This document shows positions 1-9,870 of a stretch of DNA of 42,906 nt, piece by piece. The stretch's first letter is position 1. The number at the start of each line of letters is the position of its first letter. The stretch covers positions 1-42,906 of the forward strand of contig MU621235.1 of NCBI GenBank assembly GCA_025399215.1, read 5' to 3'. The position numbers and the translations under genes were made by a program. The DNA is from Globomyces pollinis-pini. Its lineage: Eukaryota; Chytridiomycota; Chytridiomycetes; Rhizophydiales; Globomycetaceae. The notes below the pieces were generated by a model, which saw nothing but the letters and a program-made list of their open reading frames with translations, did no database searches and was not told where the DNA came from.

Positions 1-1029
1 ATAACTTCGAACCAAGAAAACGATAGTTTATTTAAAGACAAGCAAACTATTTTGTTTCAAAATCCAAAAGAGTTCTTTGAAAATCTTAACAATGAAAGTT
101 ATTTGTACCGAATTTTCTATTGGTATCCACAAATATTGTCCAGAGGTTTGATGGATGCTCTTTCCGATCCGTACTTCACTCCTGGTGCTCAGGATAATTT
201 AGCAATCAGATTTGCTTCTAGAAAAGGTCAAACTGAAATAGTCAAACTTTTGCTGAAAGATTCAAGAGTTGATCCGTCTGCTGAAAGGAATTACGCAATC
301 ATTTGGGCTTCTAGAAATGGCCATACTGAAATATTCAATCTTTTGTTACAAGATTCAAGAGTTGATCCTTCTGATCGAGACAATTATGCAATTATATTTG
401 CTTTTTCTTCCGGACATATGGAAATAGTCAAACTGTTGATGAAAGATGCAAGAGTTGATCCTTCTGCTCGGAACAATTACTTAATTCAATGGGCGTCTAG
501 GAATGGGCTCTTAGAGACAGCTAAATTTTTATTGAAAGATGAAAGAGTTGATCCTTCTGCTGATTACAATTTAGCGATCCAGAAAGCTGCTAGAAATGGC
601 CATACTGACATAATCAAACTCCTGTTACAAGATTCAAGAGTTGATCCTTCCGCTCGAAACAATTTAGCAATCCGGGAAGCTTCTACTAATGGCCATACTG
701 AAATCGTCAAGCTTTTGTTAGACGATTCAAGAGTTGATCCTTCTGTTGAATACAATTTTGCGATCCGAAGAGCTTCCAGATATGGCCATACTGATACAGT
801 TAAACTTTTATTGACGGATTCAAGAGTTGATCCTACGGATTGGAGCAATTTAGCGATTTGGGAAGCTTCTAGAAATGCTCACACTGAGACACTTCAACTT
901 TTGTTGAAGGATACAAGAATTGATACTTTTGCTCTTTACAATTTAGCGATCCGAATGCCAGTTGAAAACGGACATACTGAAATAGTTAAACTATTGGAAA
1001 ATAGTATAATGGCAAAACAATCTCAATAA
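1..1029 (+). CDS. Ankyrin-repeat protein, 5' end outside the window
   Basis: The reading frame is open from base 1 to the stop at 1027-1029, so the true start lies to the left of the window; the TTG at 52 is not a convincing start. The protein is almost entirely ankyrin repeats. The visible unit is about 31 residues long, of the type SRVDPSARNNLAIREAS followed by NGHTEIVKLLL, and eight to nine units can be counted. The alpha-helical NGHTEIVKLLL core and the DPSA turn are nearly identical from unit to unit, which points to recent internal duplication. Ankyrin arrays bind other proteins; no catalytic domain is visible in the part present. Arrays of this DPSA style are, to my knowledge, common in chytrid-like fungi and in some giant viruses, so the lineage cannot be read from this gene alone. 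The last unit is degenerate (NLAIRMPVENGHTEIVKLL) and ends in a short polar tail. Confidence 0.85.
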   Translation: MTSNQENDSLFKDKQTILFQNPKEFFENLNNESYLYRIFYWYPQILSRGLMDALSDPYFTPGAQDNLAIRFASRKGQTEIVKLLLKDSRVDPSAERNYAIIWASRNGHTEIFNLLLQDSRVDPSDRDNYAIIFAFSSGHMEIVKLLMKDARVDPSARNNYLIQWASRNGLLETAKFLLKDERVDPSADYNLAIQKAARNGHTDIIKLLLQDSRVDPSARNNLAIREASTNGHTEIVKLLLDDSRVDPSVEYNFAIRRASRYGHTDTVKLLLTDSRVDPTDWSNLAIWEASRNAHTETLQLLLKDTRIDTFALYNLAIRMPVENGHTEIVKLLENSIMAKQSQ

Positions 1030-1616
1030 AAACGAGTTTGTATATTGTAAGAGGTTATACGTCTTTGGCAATTTGGTTTTGGGAAATGATAACTTGATTA
1101 TTCTGCTTTATATTCTTTGTAAGTATTGTTCGTTCCTTCTTAATAATCTAAGTTAAAATCCAATATTGGATTCTGATTGATTTTGATCAAAACGCGTCGA
1201 ATGTTATTTTTTCAATTGAACAGGTGTGAGAACTTATGTTCTTCAATGGTTCGATTCATTATTAAAAGATGAATTTGAAGGATTCGTCAATGACTTTGTT
1301 AAATTAATTCAAAATCGATATAATATCAGATGACTGTGAAAGCAAAAACAACAGAAACTTTGCTCAGTAACAAATAAGAAATATATTGATATTCTGAATA
1401 GTTAGCATGGACCTGGCAATTTAGTTACAAACGATATTGAGAAGCATTTGAGTATTTGAAAATTACTTGAATAAATTCCAAATAACCGATACATGCCTAT
1501 GACAAACATTTCTTATTCATATCACGACAGTTCAGTTTACCATCGCGTAATGGATCAACCAGTAATCCAAGTTCATATTTCTATTGCACTCACTTTCTCT
1601 TCATTTTTTTTATCTG
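1030..1616. other. Intergenic region without a clear gene
   Basis: AT-rich spacer between the ankyrin gene and carnitine acetyltransferase. A frame of about 35 codons on plus (about 1225-1333, beginning VRTYVLQWFDSLLKDEFEGF) reads like protein, but I see no start codon or joining exon for it. Otherwise nothing is recognisable. Confidence 0.4.
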
Positions 1617-3934
1617 ATGTTACACTCCATCTTACGATTTCAAAGGACATCAATTCAAACCATTGGTAAAAGGAAAATTATAGGACCTCATTCAAATGCT
1701 TTATACTCGACCTTTCAAAATGATGATAAAATCCCTAAATTACCTGTACCATCTTTAGAAAATTTAAAAGAGAAATACTTGAACGTTTTAAAACCAATCA
1801 TCAAAGAAACCAATTTAAATCAATACTTGAAAACTGAAGAAGTCGTCAATGAATTCTTGGCTGATGGTAATATCAAAGATTTTTGATCATAGATGGTTTT
1901 GGCCAAGTTTTACAAAATAGATTGATTGAATATGATAACAAACAAAAGGTATCATTCAAATGATCATTGAATATTTGTTTAGGATTCTTGGTTGGAACAT
2001 TTTTGGTTGCAAAAGGCTTACTTGGAATGGAGAGAACCAAGTTTAATAAATGTAAATTGGTGGTGTCAAATTAAAGATCATCCTGAACAACCTGAAGGTA
2101 TGTGAAAATCAATCTGATCTATTGATAGAATTGTTGGCAAAACCTTCTCCAAAAGGTGTCTTGACCGCATTCCAAATCAAACGTGCTGCTGGATTAATCA
2201 CAAACTTACTAAACTTTAATGATATGTTAAACAAGTATTCTTTTTTTTATTAATAGCAAAGTCAAACTTTTCCTCCTGAATATCAAAAGAAAACTCCAAT
2301 GTGTATGTCTCAATATCAAAAAATATTTGGAACCACTCGTATTCCAGGTCCAAAAACAGATACGTTAAAGTATCAATATCCAACTACTGCAAAACATATC
2401 ATTGTATTGATTCGAAACCAAATTTACAAAGTCAATGTATTGACAAACAATGGTGGTCGTGTAACCCTTGCAGAATTGGAACGTATTTTATTGGCTGTTG
2501 GTAAACAATCATCCATTGAACTTGGAAAGTCAAATCCTTTGGTTGGTGTTTTGACTGCTGGTGATCGAGATACTTGGGCTGATGCTTACAATGAATTATC
2601 AAAACATCCTGAAAATGTCTCGAATTTTGAAATTATTAATGATGCTCTCTTTGCAGTATGTTTGGATGATTATTCAACATTGAAAAATATTGATGTATGT
2701 CATTTACAATTGTTTCACAATTTTGATGCTACCAATCGTTGGTTTGATAAATCCCTTCAACTGATTGTTGCTTCTTCAGGAAGAGCTGGATTTAATGGAG
2801 AGGTACTTTTTTCAATTCATGTTTATGTGCTAGCATACACCAACCGATGCTGTCGTACCTGGAACAGTCATGAATTATATCTGTGAAAAGTATTCTTTTG
2901 GTGGTATATTTAATTGAATAGTGAACCTGCTGTTGACCCAGAAAATGCAGTACAAGAGCATTTACCTGCTCCAGCTAAATTGAACTGGCATGTGGAGAAA
3001 CCTGTGGGTGATTATATTAAAAAATCTGCTGCTACTGCTAAAGCTTTGATTGAAGATACCGAAAGTTGTCTTTTACAAACTGATGTTTATGGTTCCCGAT
3101 ATATGAAGGAAGTAGCACAATGTAGTCCAGATGCGTATATTCAGTTGGCTTTACAATTGGCATATTATCGTATCCATTCTGCTCCCGTTTCAGTCTATGA
3201 ATCAGCATCTATCCGATTGTTTAGAAAAGGTAGAACTGAAACTGGTCGCAGTATGTCAAGTGAATCCTTGGCATTCCTGAAATCATTTGATAACGATGAT
3301 GTTTTGGTAATTCATTTATAGTTGATTTTTTAGTATGAAGATAAGCGTCAATTATTCCGTAAAGCCATTGCTGTCCAATCAAGTACTTGATTCTTCCTTA
3401 CCCTGTAGATTATATGAGAGACGCATCAACTGGAAAAGGTATTGATAGACATATGCTTGGATTAAGATGTATGATTGAGGATGGAGAGATGAGCAAAGCC
3501 ACCATGTTCACTGATAAATCGTACATGGATTCCTTGAATTTCCAACTCTCCACCTCCAACATGTCCCCTGGCACCAATTTCTATGGAGGATTTGGACCAG
3601 TTGTGCCAGATGGATACGGAATCAATTATGGTAACCATTAGAAAAGTATTCACACACTTTAGCTATTGGAAAAGATAAATTAAAGTTTTCAATTTCAGCC
3701 AAACGATCCTCATCACACACCAAAATTTTCAAACTTCGCAAAGCACTTGAACAAGTGTTACTTGATTTCCGAATTTTATTTCCAAAACCATCTGAAGTGT
3801 GGGGTATTGGATGGGCCAAAAAACATCAAATTGAAAAATTGGAACAACGACAATTGGAAAAAATGAAGATTTTAAGTGATGAATTGAAAGCAAATCAAGA
3901 AAAAATTGCTAGTCGAAGAAAGCAAGATAGTTAA
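1617..3934 (+). CDS. Carnitine O-acetyltransferase, mitochondrial type
   Basis: Transfers acetyl groups between CoA and carnitine, shuttling acetyl units into mitochondria. Ten exons (1617-1866, 1893-1948, 1983-2097, 2129-2234, 2262-2802, 2834-2889, 2922-3306, 3334-3382, 3409-3630, 3663-3934) join without frame breaks into 683 residues, the normal size for the family. Introns are 26-34 nt. Family blocks seen: KLPVPSLENLKEKY near the N terminus, SWLEHFWLQKAYLEWREPS, FGTTRIP, GDRDTWA, NRWFDKSLQ, GFNGEH, LQLAYYRI, YESASIRLFRKGRTE, GIDRHMLGLR and FGPVVPDGYG. The catalytic His is residue 357 and is the first codon of the 56-nt exon at 2834. The first 30 residues (MLHSILRFQRTSIQTIGKRK) are basic and hydroxylated, as in a mitochondrial presequence, and decide for the ATG at 1617 over the in-frame TTG at 1584. 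There is no C-terminal SKL-type peroxisomal signal; the tail is Lys/Gln-rich. Confidence 0.95.
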
Positions 3935-4081
3935 TAAACATCTTGTAGATCTGGAAACGTTGTTTAGTGATAGGTACTTATTTTGAAATAAGTGCATACT
4001 ACTAGTTGTGCTCATTTAAATTATGAATGTCTCGTTTAAAAGATCATCTATCGGGATAGTTTAAAAAAACCATTTATTTAT

Positions 4082-4858
4082 TCAAAACAGTGAAGGTTCA
4101 ATTTGATGTTGAACTTTACTTGCTTTACTTGCCAAATCTCCAACATCATTTGAACAAGCTTCCATTTTAAGATATTTCATAATGAGACTATTAACTGTAA
4201 AGAATGATAAAATATCCAAAGTCCACCACCAATAAACAAGTCCAGTACCTAAATTCGAAACTCGTAAACCACAAATGGAAGAAATTCCCAACCCTATAGT
4301 TGTAATGACAGGTAAATACACAATCCAAACGGATTCCGTCATTCGTACGTTTGCAAGTACATGCATTAATGATTTACAAAGAAAGAAATGTGTAAAGAAA
4401 TTTGTTAATGATAATGATAAATTTCCACCATTATAAGTAAATTGATAGAAATGATCCGAAACTGGATAATTGAATGCCAATAAGATTCCAACGATACAAC
4501 ATGAAGAATATAATATCAATAAAATTGGTACATAAATGTATAACGCGATTCGAAATGGTTTCTTGGTAATAAATGGTGTAATTCGTATAATATAACAATA
4601 TTCTAAACAAATTGTTGTCACCAAATCATTTACATTTTGTATAATGGCAATCAATCTAAAAATCGATTCATTTTTTTCATGTGTAATGTTGTACATGTAA
4701 GTATAAGTTCCTGATAAACAGTACAATAGTGCCGATATTAAAGCTCCAAGAGCTAACCAAGGAACTACTTTTCCACTTGTTAATTTTTGAATATCACATA
4801 ATGAAAATCCAATACCGCAATTCATTATTGCTAATGGTAGTAAAAAATCTGTTGACAT
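4082..4858 (-). CDS. Multi-span membrane protein, paralogue A of three
   Basis: I do not recognise the family. The 258-residue product has six to seven hydrophobic segments and is clearly homologous to the two copies at 5227 and 8198. Shared blocks are DFLLPLAIMNCGIGF at the start, VVPWLALGALISA, EYCYIIR, ILYSSCCIVGILLAFNYP, VYLPVITTIGLGISSICGLR and GTGLVYWWWTLDILSFF. The start is placed at the ATG at 4858 because both paralogues begin there; an in-frame ATG at 4990 would add 44 unshared residues. The copies differ most in the loop after the second segment (here NITHEKNESIF) and in the charged C-terminal tail. No intron is visible. A transporter or a receptor are both possible; the sequence does not decide. 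Confidence 0.85.
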   Translation of the reverse strand: MSTDFLLPLAIMNCGIGFSLCDIQKLTSGKVVPWLALGALISALLYCLSGTYTYMYNITHEKNESIFRLIAIIQNVNDLVTTICLEYCYIIRITPFITKKPFRIALYIYVPILLILYSSCCIVGILLAFNYPVSDHFYQFTYNGGNLSLSLTNFFTHFFLCKSLMHVLANVRMTESVWIVYLPVITTIGLGISSICGLRVSNLGTGLVYWWWTLDILSFFTVNSLIMKYLKMEACSNDVGDLASKASKVQHQIEPSLF

Positions 4859-5226
4859 TATTCTAATAGTGATTTTATAAGTGTTGATAATTTGGTTGTG
4901 TAGAAACGAATATAAGAAATTGATGACGTTGGCGACATATGATGATATCATCATTTCACATCCTTGTCCTATCGTTGTGCTATCCACCATAGATATAACA
5001 AAGCTGTATACTATATACTTTTCATTGTATCTTGTTAGTTACGTATTTTTGATTACGATTGCTATTTATCTGCAAGTTGAAATTCGTCGTGTTGAATTGT
5101 AAACAAAATACATTTAAGCTCGACACAAGATATTCTAGAAGCAAGAAATGAAACCATAAATCGGTTTGTAGGTTTTTATTGATAAAAGACACGTTTCTGT
5201 GAACAATTTTTATTTCAACTCATTCA
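4859..5226. other. Intergenic region, probable promoter of paralogue A
   Basis: A 368-base spacer between membrane-protein copies A and B. No gene, repeat or structured element is evident. Confidence 0.4.
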
Positions 5227-6012
5227 TCACTTACGCGAATGAATTTCAACAGGATTACTAGTCTTCACGTTTCCAGAACCTTGTGGAGCATTACCCGTAG
5301 ACTTTCCACCAGTACTATCTAATTTAAGATACTTCATGATTAAATTGTTGACAGTAAAGAATGATAAGATGTCCAATGTCCACCACCAATAAACAAGTCC
5401 AGTACCAAGAGTGGAGATTCGAAGTCCACAAATAGATGAAATACCTAATCCAATGGTGGTGATCACTGGTAAATAAACTGTCCATGCAGATTCCTTTGCA
5501 TTAGTCGATGTCAAATGGGCCATTAAAGAACGACAGAGAAAGAAATGGGATACAAAGTTGGTTAATGATAAAGACAAGTTTCCAGCATTATAAGTAGCTT
5601 GATAAAGTGAATCGGAAATGGGATAATTGAATGCCAATAAAATGCCAACAATGACACAAGATGAATAGATGAACAAGAGGAATGGAGTATAGAAAAACAA
5701 TACTTGACGTAACCGAGTGTTTGTAATAAAGGCAGCCAAACGAATAATATAGCAGTATTCCAAACAAATGGTAGTGACCATATCATTAACATTTTGTACA
5801 ACAGAAATTAATCTGTAAACCGTAACATTTTCAGCAGTGATTTGATACATGTAAACGTAGACACCAGCCAAAAGATACATAAAAGCAGATGCCAATGCTC
5901 CAAGTGCCAACCAGGGGACAATTTTACCTGTAGCTAGTTTTTCATAGTCACAACGAGAAAGGCCTATCCCACAATTTAGGATGGCAAATGGTAAGAGAAA
6001 ATCTGAAGACAT
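5227..6012 (-). CDS. Multi-span membrane protein, paralogue B of three
   Basis: Product of 261 residues, same family as the copies at 4082 and 8198, and closest in sequence to copy A (shared LALGAL, DMVTTICLEYCYIIR or a near match, and GTGLVYWWWTLDILSFFTVN). Hydrophobic segments fall at roughly residues 28-55, 62-92, 98-127, 143-163, 172-198 and 201-230, with a weaker one at the N terminus. Invariant features are an NCGIG turn after DFLLPFAIL, the LEYCY motif, a YSSC motif, a buried YN-GNLSLSLTNF stretch, and the WWTLDILSFF segment near the C terminus. The tail is Gly/Ser/Asn/Lys-rich and differs in all three copies. Single exon, starting at ATG 6012. Function unknown; tandem duplication with diverging loops would suit a sensory or substrate-binding role, but that is inference. 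Confidence 0.85.
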   Translation of the reverse strand: MSSDFLLPFAILNCGIGLSRCDYEKLATGKIVPWLALGALASAFMYLLAGVYVYMYQITAENVTVYRLISVVQNVNDMVTTICLEYCYIIRLAAFITNTRLRQVLFFYTPFLLFIYSSCVIVGILLAFNYPISDSLYQATYNAGNLSLSLTNFVSHFFLCRSLMAHLTSTNAKESAWTVYLPVITTIGLGISSICGLRISTLGTGLVYWWWTLDILSFFTVNNLIMKYLKLDSTGGKSTGNAPQGSGNVKTSNPVEIHSRK

Positions 6013-6741
6013 CTAAAGAATAACTAACAATTAAAATAGTAAAGAATTGTTGCGAAAACTCGCGTTATGAATTGCAATCCTGACTCGTGATTTTATTAAA
6101 AAAACAAGAATGTTAAAACAAGTTCGTTATAATACTATTTTTAGAAAGTATTGAATAGTAGTATAATATGCATTAGCATGAGAAATTTCTGGCACAAAGT
6201 ATGAATCCGATGTGAATGTTAGAGTCAGAACCTATCAATACCAGTTACAGGGAAGATATAAACCAGGGGAAGCATACCGATTCGATTCAATTAGGCTTAG
6301 ATTATTATTGGCAAAAGGAAATCCTAACTTAATACTAGTCCAATGTTATCATAAAATCCACTTTTTGAGGTATTAACAATGGCATTTTTCATTATATATG
6401 TGCTCCATTTTCAAATCGGAACATTCAATCCTGATCAAAATAGTGAGAGTAATTCGTGCGCTGTAAAAATCAAGGGGCATTTCATTGGCCACATCTGGTC
6501 ATTTTTATTAGAATCCCCTAAAAAAAATTCAAAAGGGGAGAATCGAAGAGCAGTACTAGAGGCCGCGGTTATTGTCAATGTTTGCAATTCACTAAACGCG
6601 AATTGGGAGATATTCAACGTGATAAATAGTAAATCAGCGAAAACTAAATCATAATCTATAGTTTGGTCAGTTCTAATATTTCTACAATGTGTGGAGTCGA
6701 TTTGTTGATCGATTCTGGGGGAAACTTCCTACGAGGGATGA
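6013..6741. other. Intergenic region between membrane copy B and the fungalysin remnant
   Basis: No supported gene. A 91-codon ATG frame at 6379-6654 on plus has an overlapping open frame on the opposite strand and no family features, so it is not called. The 5' part expected for a fungalysin gene (signal peptide and start of propeptide) is not found here. Confidence 0.4.
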
Positions 6742-7500
6742 ATAAGAGGTAGAAGAGATATATTGGATATTTTAATCAAAGAATCAACTGATAAAGCTGG
6801 AGTGACTCACACTTACGGAGTACGTACCATTGAAGGCATTCCTGTGGAAAACAATACCTTCAACGTTCATGTTATGAAGGGAAAGGTGATTTCAATGACT
6901 TCAAGTTTTGCTGGAACTTTGAAACGAAATGTTCAAGTCAGTCCACCAAAGGAAGTGATTTCTCTTGCTGAAGCAGTAACTATTGCAGAAAAACAGTACA
7001 ACACTCCACGAGACTCATTCCCTCATAAAATGGTTTATATTCAACTACCATTTGGTAAATTCGCTTACTGTTATCAATTCCAATTGAAAGATTTGGAATC
7101 AAAAAAACCAAGATGGGATCAAGTCACTATTGACTCTGCTATTGGGCAGGTAGTTCAGGCTGTCAACTACGTACGATTTGCAACATTCAAAGTCATTCCT
7201 TTACCAGTGAATGATCAAACATCTGGTAAATTTAAGACCGTAGTGAATCCAGATTATCTTCCTGCATCACCATTTGGATGGAATAAGGATGCAAATGGTA
7301 GCTACACTGAGACTCGGGGAAATAATGTGGATGCGCAAATCAAAGGATCTAGTTTCCTACGTGTTGATGGAGGAAAGAACCTTACTTTCAAGTCTGACTT
7401 CAATACATCAGCATTTTCTTCGTCTGCTGAATCCCAAAAGACAGCCATTATCAATTTATTTTACGGTACGTTCCATTTGATACTAAATGTTAGTTGTTAG
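6742..7500 (+). pseudogene. Truncated fungalysin (M36) metallopeptidase, propeptide fragment
   Basis: The frame encodes the fungalysin/thermolysin propeptide (FTP) domain (GVTHTYGVRTIEGIPVENN and following) and the beginning of the M36 domain, with the landmarks DQVTIDSAIGQVVQAVNYV, ASPFGWNKD, TETRGNNVDAQ and TAIINLFY. In intact enzymes NLFY is followed at once by the HDxxY segment and then the zinc-binding HExxH. Here the homology ends at NLFYG exactly where a splice donor (GGTACGT at 7465) occurs, and nothing resembling HExxH follows before the next gene. Upstream, a stop at 6739-6741 and the lack of any ATG or signal peptide show that the 5' end is missing too. About 240 of roughly 600 residues remain. 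This is most likely a relic; an exon separated by a later insertion cannot be excluded. M36 genes are greatly expanded in some chytrids. Confidence 0.75.
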
Positions 7501-8197
7501 CTTACTCTATTATATTGTTGTTAGTTGAAGCTGCTGTTTTCCAGAAGTTTCAAAGACCTTAAGAGTTACCACTAGTAGAACCATAGAATGTTGCTTAAAG
7601 GTACTCGCTTTAGTGAAAGCGTGCAGTGATGTTAGCGGGCAAGTTAGGGTTCTTATCTAATAATAGCTAATAATTACTAGTATTAGCTAACGTTAAAGTC
7701 AATTTAACGATTAGATGTTAGTTAATAGGAGTTATTGTTAGCTAACATTGCTAGCTAATTATTATTAGATAGGACCCTAGGGCTAGTATTTAATATTGGG
7801 ACTATGATTTGGTATTGTAGTATGCAAGTTACACACCATAATAAGATTTTGGAGTATGGGGTTGTGTGGTTGTGGTACGATGAATATGTATCATCAATTA
7901 GATGATAGAGGAATGATTAAATAACTAAATTAAAATCAAAATGGTGAAATCAATACTGTGTTAATTACGAGAAACGCGAATTTTTACTTTCGGTATTTTT
8001 AATTGGGATATCTATCGTTATGGATCCCGAATCGAATTAATTTTGCTTCAATTTTACGTGTAATTGCAAGTTCTGATCTAATTGGTAACAGTTGTTAATG
8101 GGTGTTTTAACATTTAGTTCAAAACTAAGTAAAACATAACGGGAAAAGAATTTTTGAAAAATGTATATTGGAATTATAACCAAAGTCTATGAGAAAT
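7501..8197. other. Intergenic region with fold-back element
   Basis: Contains the inverted repeat described separately and a short hairpin at 7606-7621 (CGCTTT facing AAAGCG). The rest is AT-rich with no recognisable gene, in particular no M36 catalytic exon. Confidence 0.45.
7642..7784. repeat. Imperfect inverted repeat, fold-back or MITE-like element
   Basis: The left arm (7642-7691) and the reverse complement of the right arm (7737-7784) share the order TTAGGGTTC or TAGGGTCC, then TATCTAATAATA, then a TTAGCTAAC end, at roughly 80 percent match. The 45-base centre holds a smaller hairpin (CGTTAAA facing TTTAACG). The element lies directly downstream of the fungalysin relic. It has no coding content. 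The shape fits a miniature inverted-repeat element or a transcribed hairpin. I do not see a certain target-site duplication. Confidence 0.6.
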
Positions 8198-8986
8198 TTA
8201 CACTTTTGATCTACGTTCATGTACGGGACTATTGTTTGGAACCACTGAATTTTTTGCTATCCTGGCTGATGAAGTACCAGAAGTAATAGTATCCAAACTA
8301 AGATATTTTACTATTAAACTATTGACAGCAAAGAATGATAGAATATCCAAAGTCCACCATGAATAGACCAAACCAGTCCCAAGTGTTGATATTCTCAATC
8401 CGCAAATGGCAGATCCACCCAATCCTATTGTAGTGATAACAGGTAGATATACTTCCCAAGTAGACACTTCGATACTCTTTGCATGAAGGGTCGTCATGAG
8501 GGAGTGACATAGGAAAAAGTGGGACATGAAATTGGTTAACGCAAGCGTCAAGTTTCCACCATTATAAGCAGCTTGATAGACGTAATCAGAAACGGGATAT
8601 TTGAAAGCAAGCATTACTCCAGCAATACAGCATGATGAGTAAACGAGTAGAAGGACAGGAAGGTAGATAAACAACACAGTCCTTAGATTCTTGTTTGTAA
8701 TGAAAGCAGCCAATCTGATAAAGTAGCAGTACTCCAGAAACACGGTTGTTAAAAAGTCGCATAGATTCTGTACTATTGCAATAGTACGGAACGCATATAC
8801 ATCATCAGGGGTGACTTTGTACATGATAGTGTATGTACCAGCTAAACAGTAACAGAATGCAGTAACCAAAGCTCCAAGCGAAAACCAAGGAATTATTTTA
8901 CCTTTCGATAGTTTTCGATAATCGCATTTAGCTAAACCGATTCCACAGTTCAGGATTGCAAAAGGAAGTAGAAAATCTGTTGACAT
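8198..8986 (-). CDS. Multi-span membrane protein, paralogue C of three
   Basis: Product of 262 residues starting at ATG 8986, homologous over its full length to the copies at 4082 and 5227. It is the most diverged of the three: the LVYSWWTLDILSFFAVN segment has Ser where A and B have Trp, and GLGGSAICGLR replaces GLGISSICGLR. Conserved blocks are DFLLPFAILNCGIGL, GKIIPWFSLGAL, the LEYCYFIRLAAFIT segment, YSSCCIAGVMLAFKYPVSD and VYLPVITTIGLG. The C-terminal tail ends in a basic cluster (HERRSKV). Single exon. It is separated from copy B by the fungalysin relic and the fold-back element, so an insertion may have split a tandem array. Family and function are not known to me. Confidence 0.85.
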   Translation of the reverse strand: MSTDFLLPFAILNCGIGLAKCDYRKLSKGKIIPWFSLGALVTAFCYCLAGTYTIMYKVTPDDVYAFRTIAIVQNLCDFLTTVFLEYCYFIRLAAFITNKNLRTVLFIYLPVLLLVYSSCCIAGVMLAFKYPVSDYVYQAAYNGGNLTLALTNFMSHFFLCHSLMTTLHAKSIEVSTWEVYLPVITTIGLGGSAICGLRISTLGTGLVYSWWTLDILSFFAVNSLIVKYLSLDTITSGTSSARIAKNSVVPNNSPVHERRSKV

Positions 8987-9870
8987 GTTTTAATTTTGAC
9001 TTGTCTTTTGAAATCACACGAAATAGAGTCCATGGAATTCTTCTGCCAATTTATAACGTCTATCGAATAGAGCGCCTCATATCCAAGGCGCGTTGGCTCT
9101 TTTGAGGCGTTATGACCAGAAGCGTGTTCTCCATATCCAGACCCAAGATTACTCACACACCACCCAGATTAAACAGAAAGTTTCTTTTTCGTCTTTCCGG
9201 AGTGATTCTTTATTGTTGAAGGCTGTTACCCAAGATATGAGTGGCCATTTGTTAAGATGAAGACGCCTGATGTGGCCTTAAATGATTGAGGAGATTTGCC
9301 CTAATTAGGAATACAAACATGAGTGCAATTTATTGCCACAAATTTAATCGTCTGCCTAATTTTTGGCTGAATGTAGTCAACGTGTACTGGTTTCAAAGCC
9401 TATCATTACGTAACAACTAGCATAAATTAACGAGTAACAGATACAATAAGTCTATTGTGTATTATTATTAGTGGTGACAGAAAAAAGCTAAATAAGACAG
9501 TGATTGAATAAAGTAAGTAAATACCAAGAATTATACAGTAGGCAATATAAAGTATGCTATAACTATTTATCAGCTGCACTTACCATATAGTAAGTATATC
9601 TTTGATATAAATGAAACGAAACCTAAACGTGACTTGTTTAAGTATGGTACAATGCCAAGACTTGCAATTCAGCAAGTCAAGGTTACATTTTCATAATACA
9701 TTTCAAACTAAACTCAAGTACGTAAGCGTGAATTTATATTCCATCTGTTGTTGAGTTTACACAACGACGTGTATTAAACTATTTATAATGATACTTTGCT
9801 TACGAATCAGGATTGTATTGATAACTATTGAAGTTTTGATTGGTAATGTAACAAATATAGTTTTCTAAAA
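8987..9870. other. Long intergenic region
   Basis: 884 bases between divergently transcribed genes (membrane copy C on minus, HMCES on plus). Around 9070-9112 there is a short GC-richer stretch in which the word GGCGC or its complement and GAGGCG recur. No gene or RNA could be identified. Confidence 0.4.

Noticed and set aside
2235..2256. A 22-nt intron in carnitine acetyltransferase ending at the first TAG
   Set aside because: It breaks the reading frame; using the AAG at 2259-2261 gives a 27-nt intron and restores the conserved NNQTFPPEY.
4859..4990. An in-frame 44-residue N-terminal extension of membrane copy A starting at ATG 4990
   Set aside because: The two paralogues start at the equivalent of 4858 with MS[ST]DFLLP, and the extension is not shared.
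6379..6654. A 91-codon ATG frame on plus
   Set aside because: No family features, an equally open frame on the opposite strand, and no exon to join on either side.
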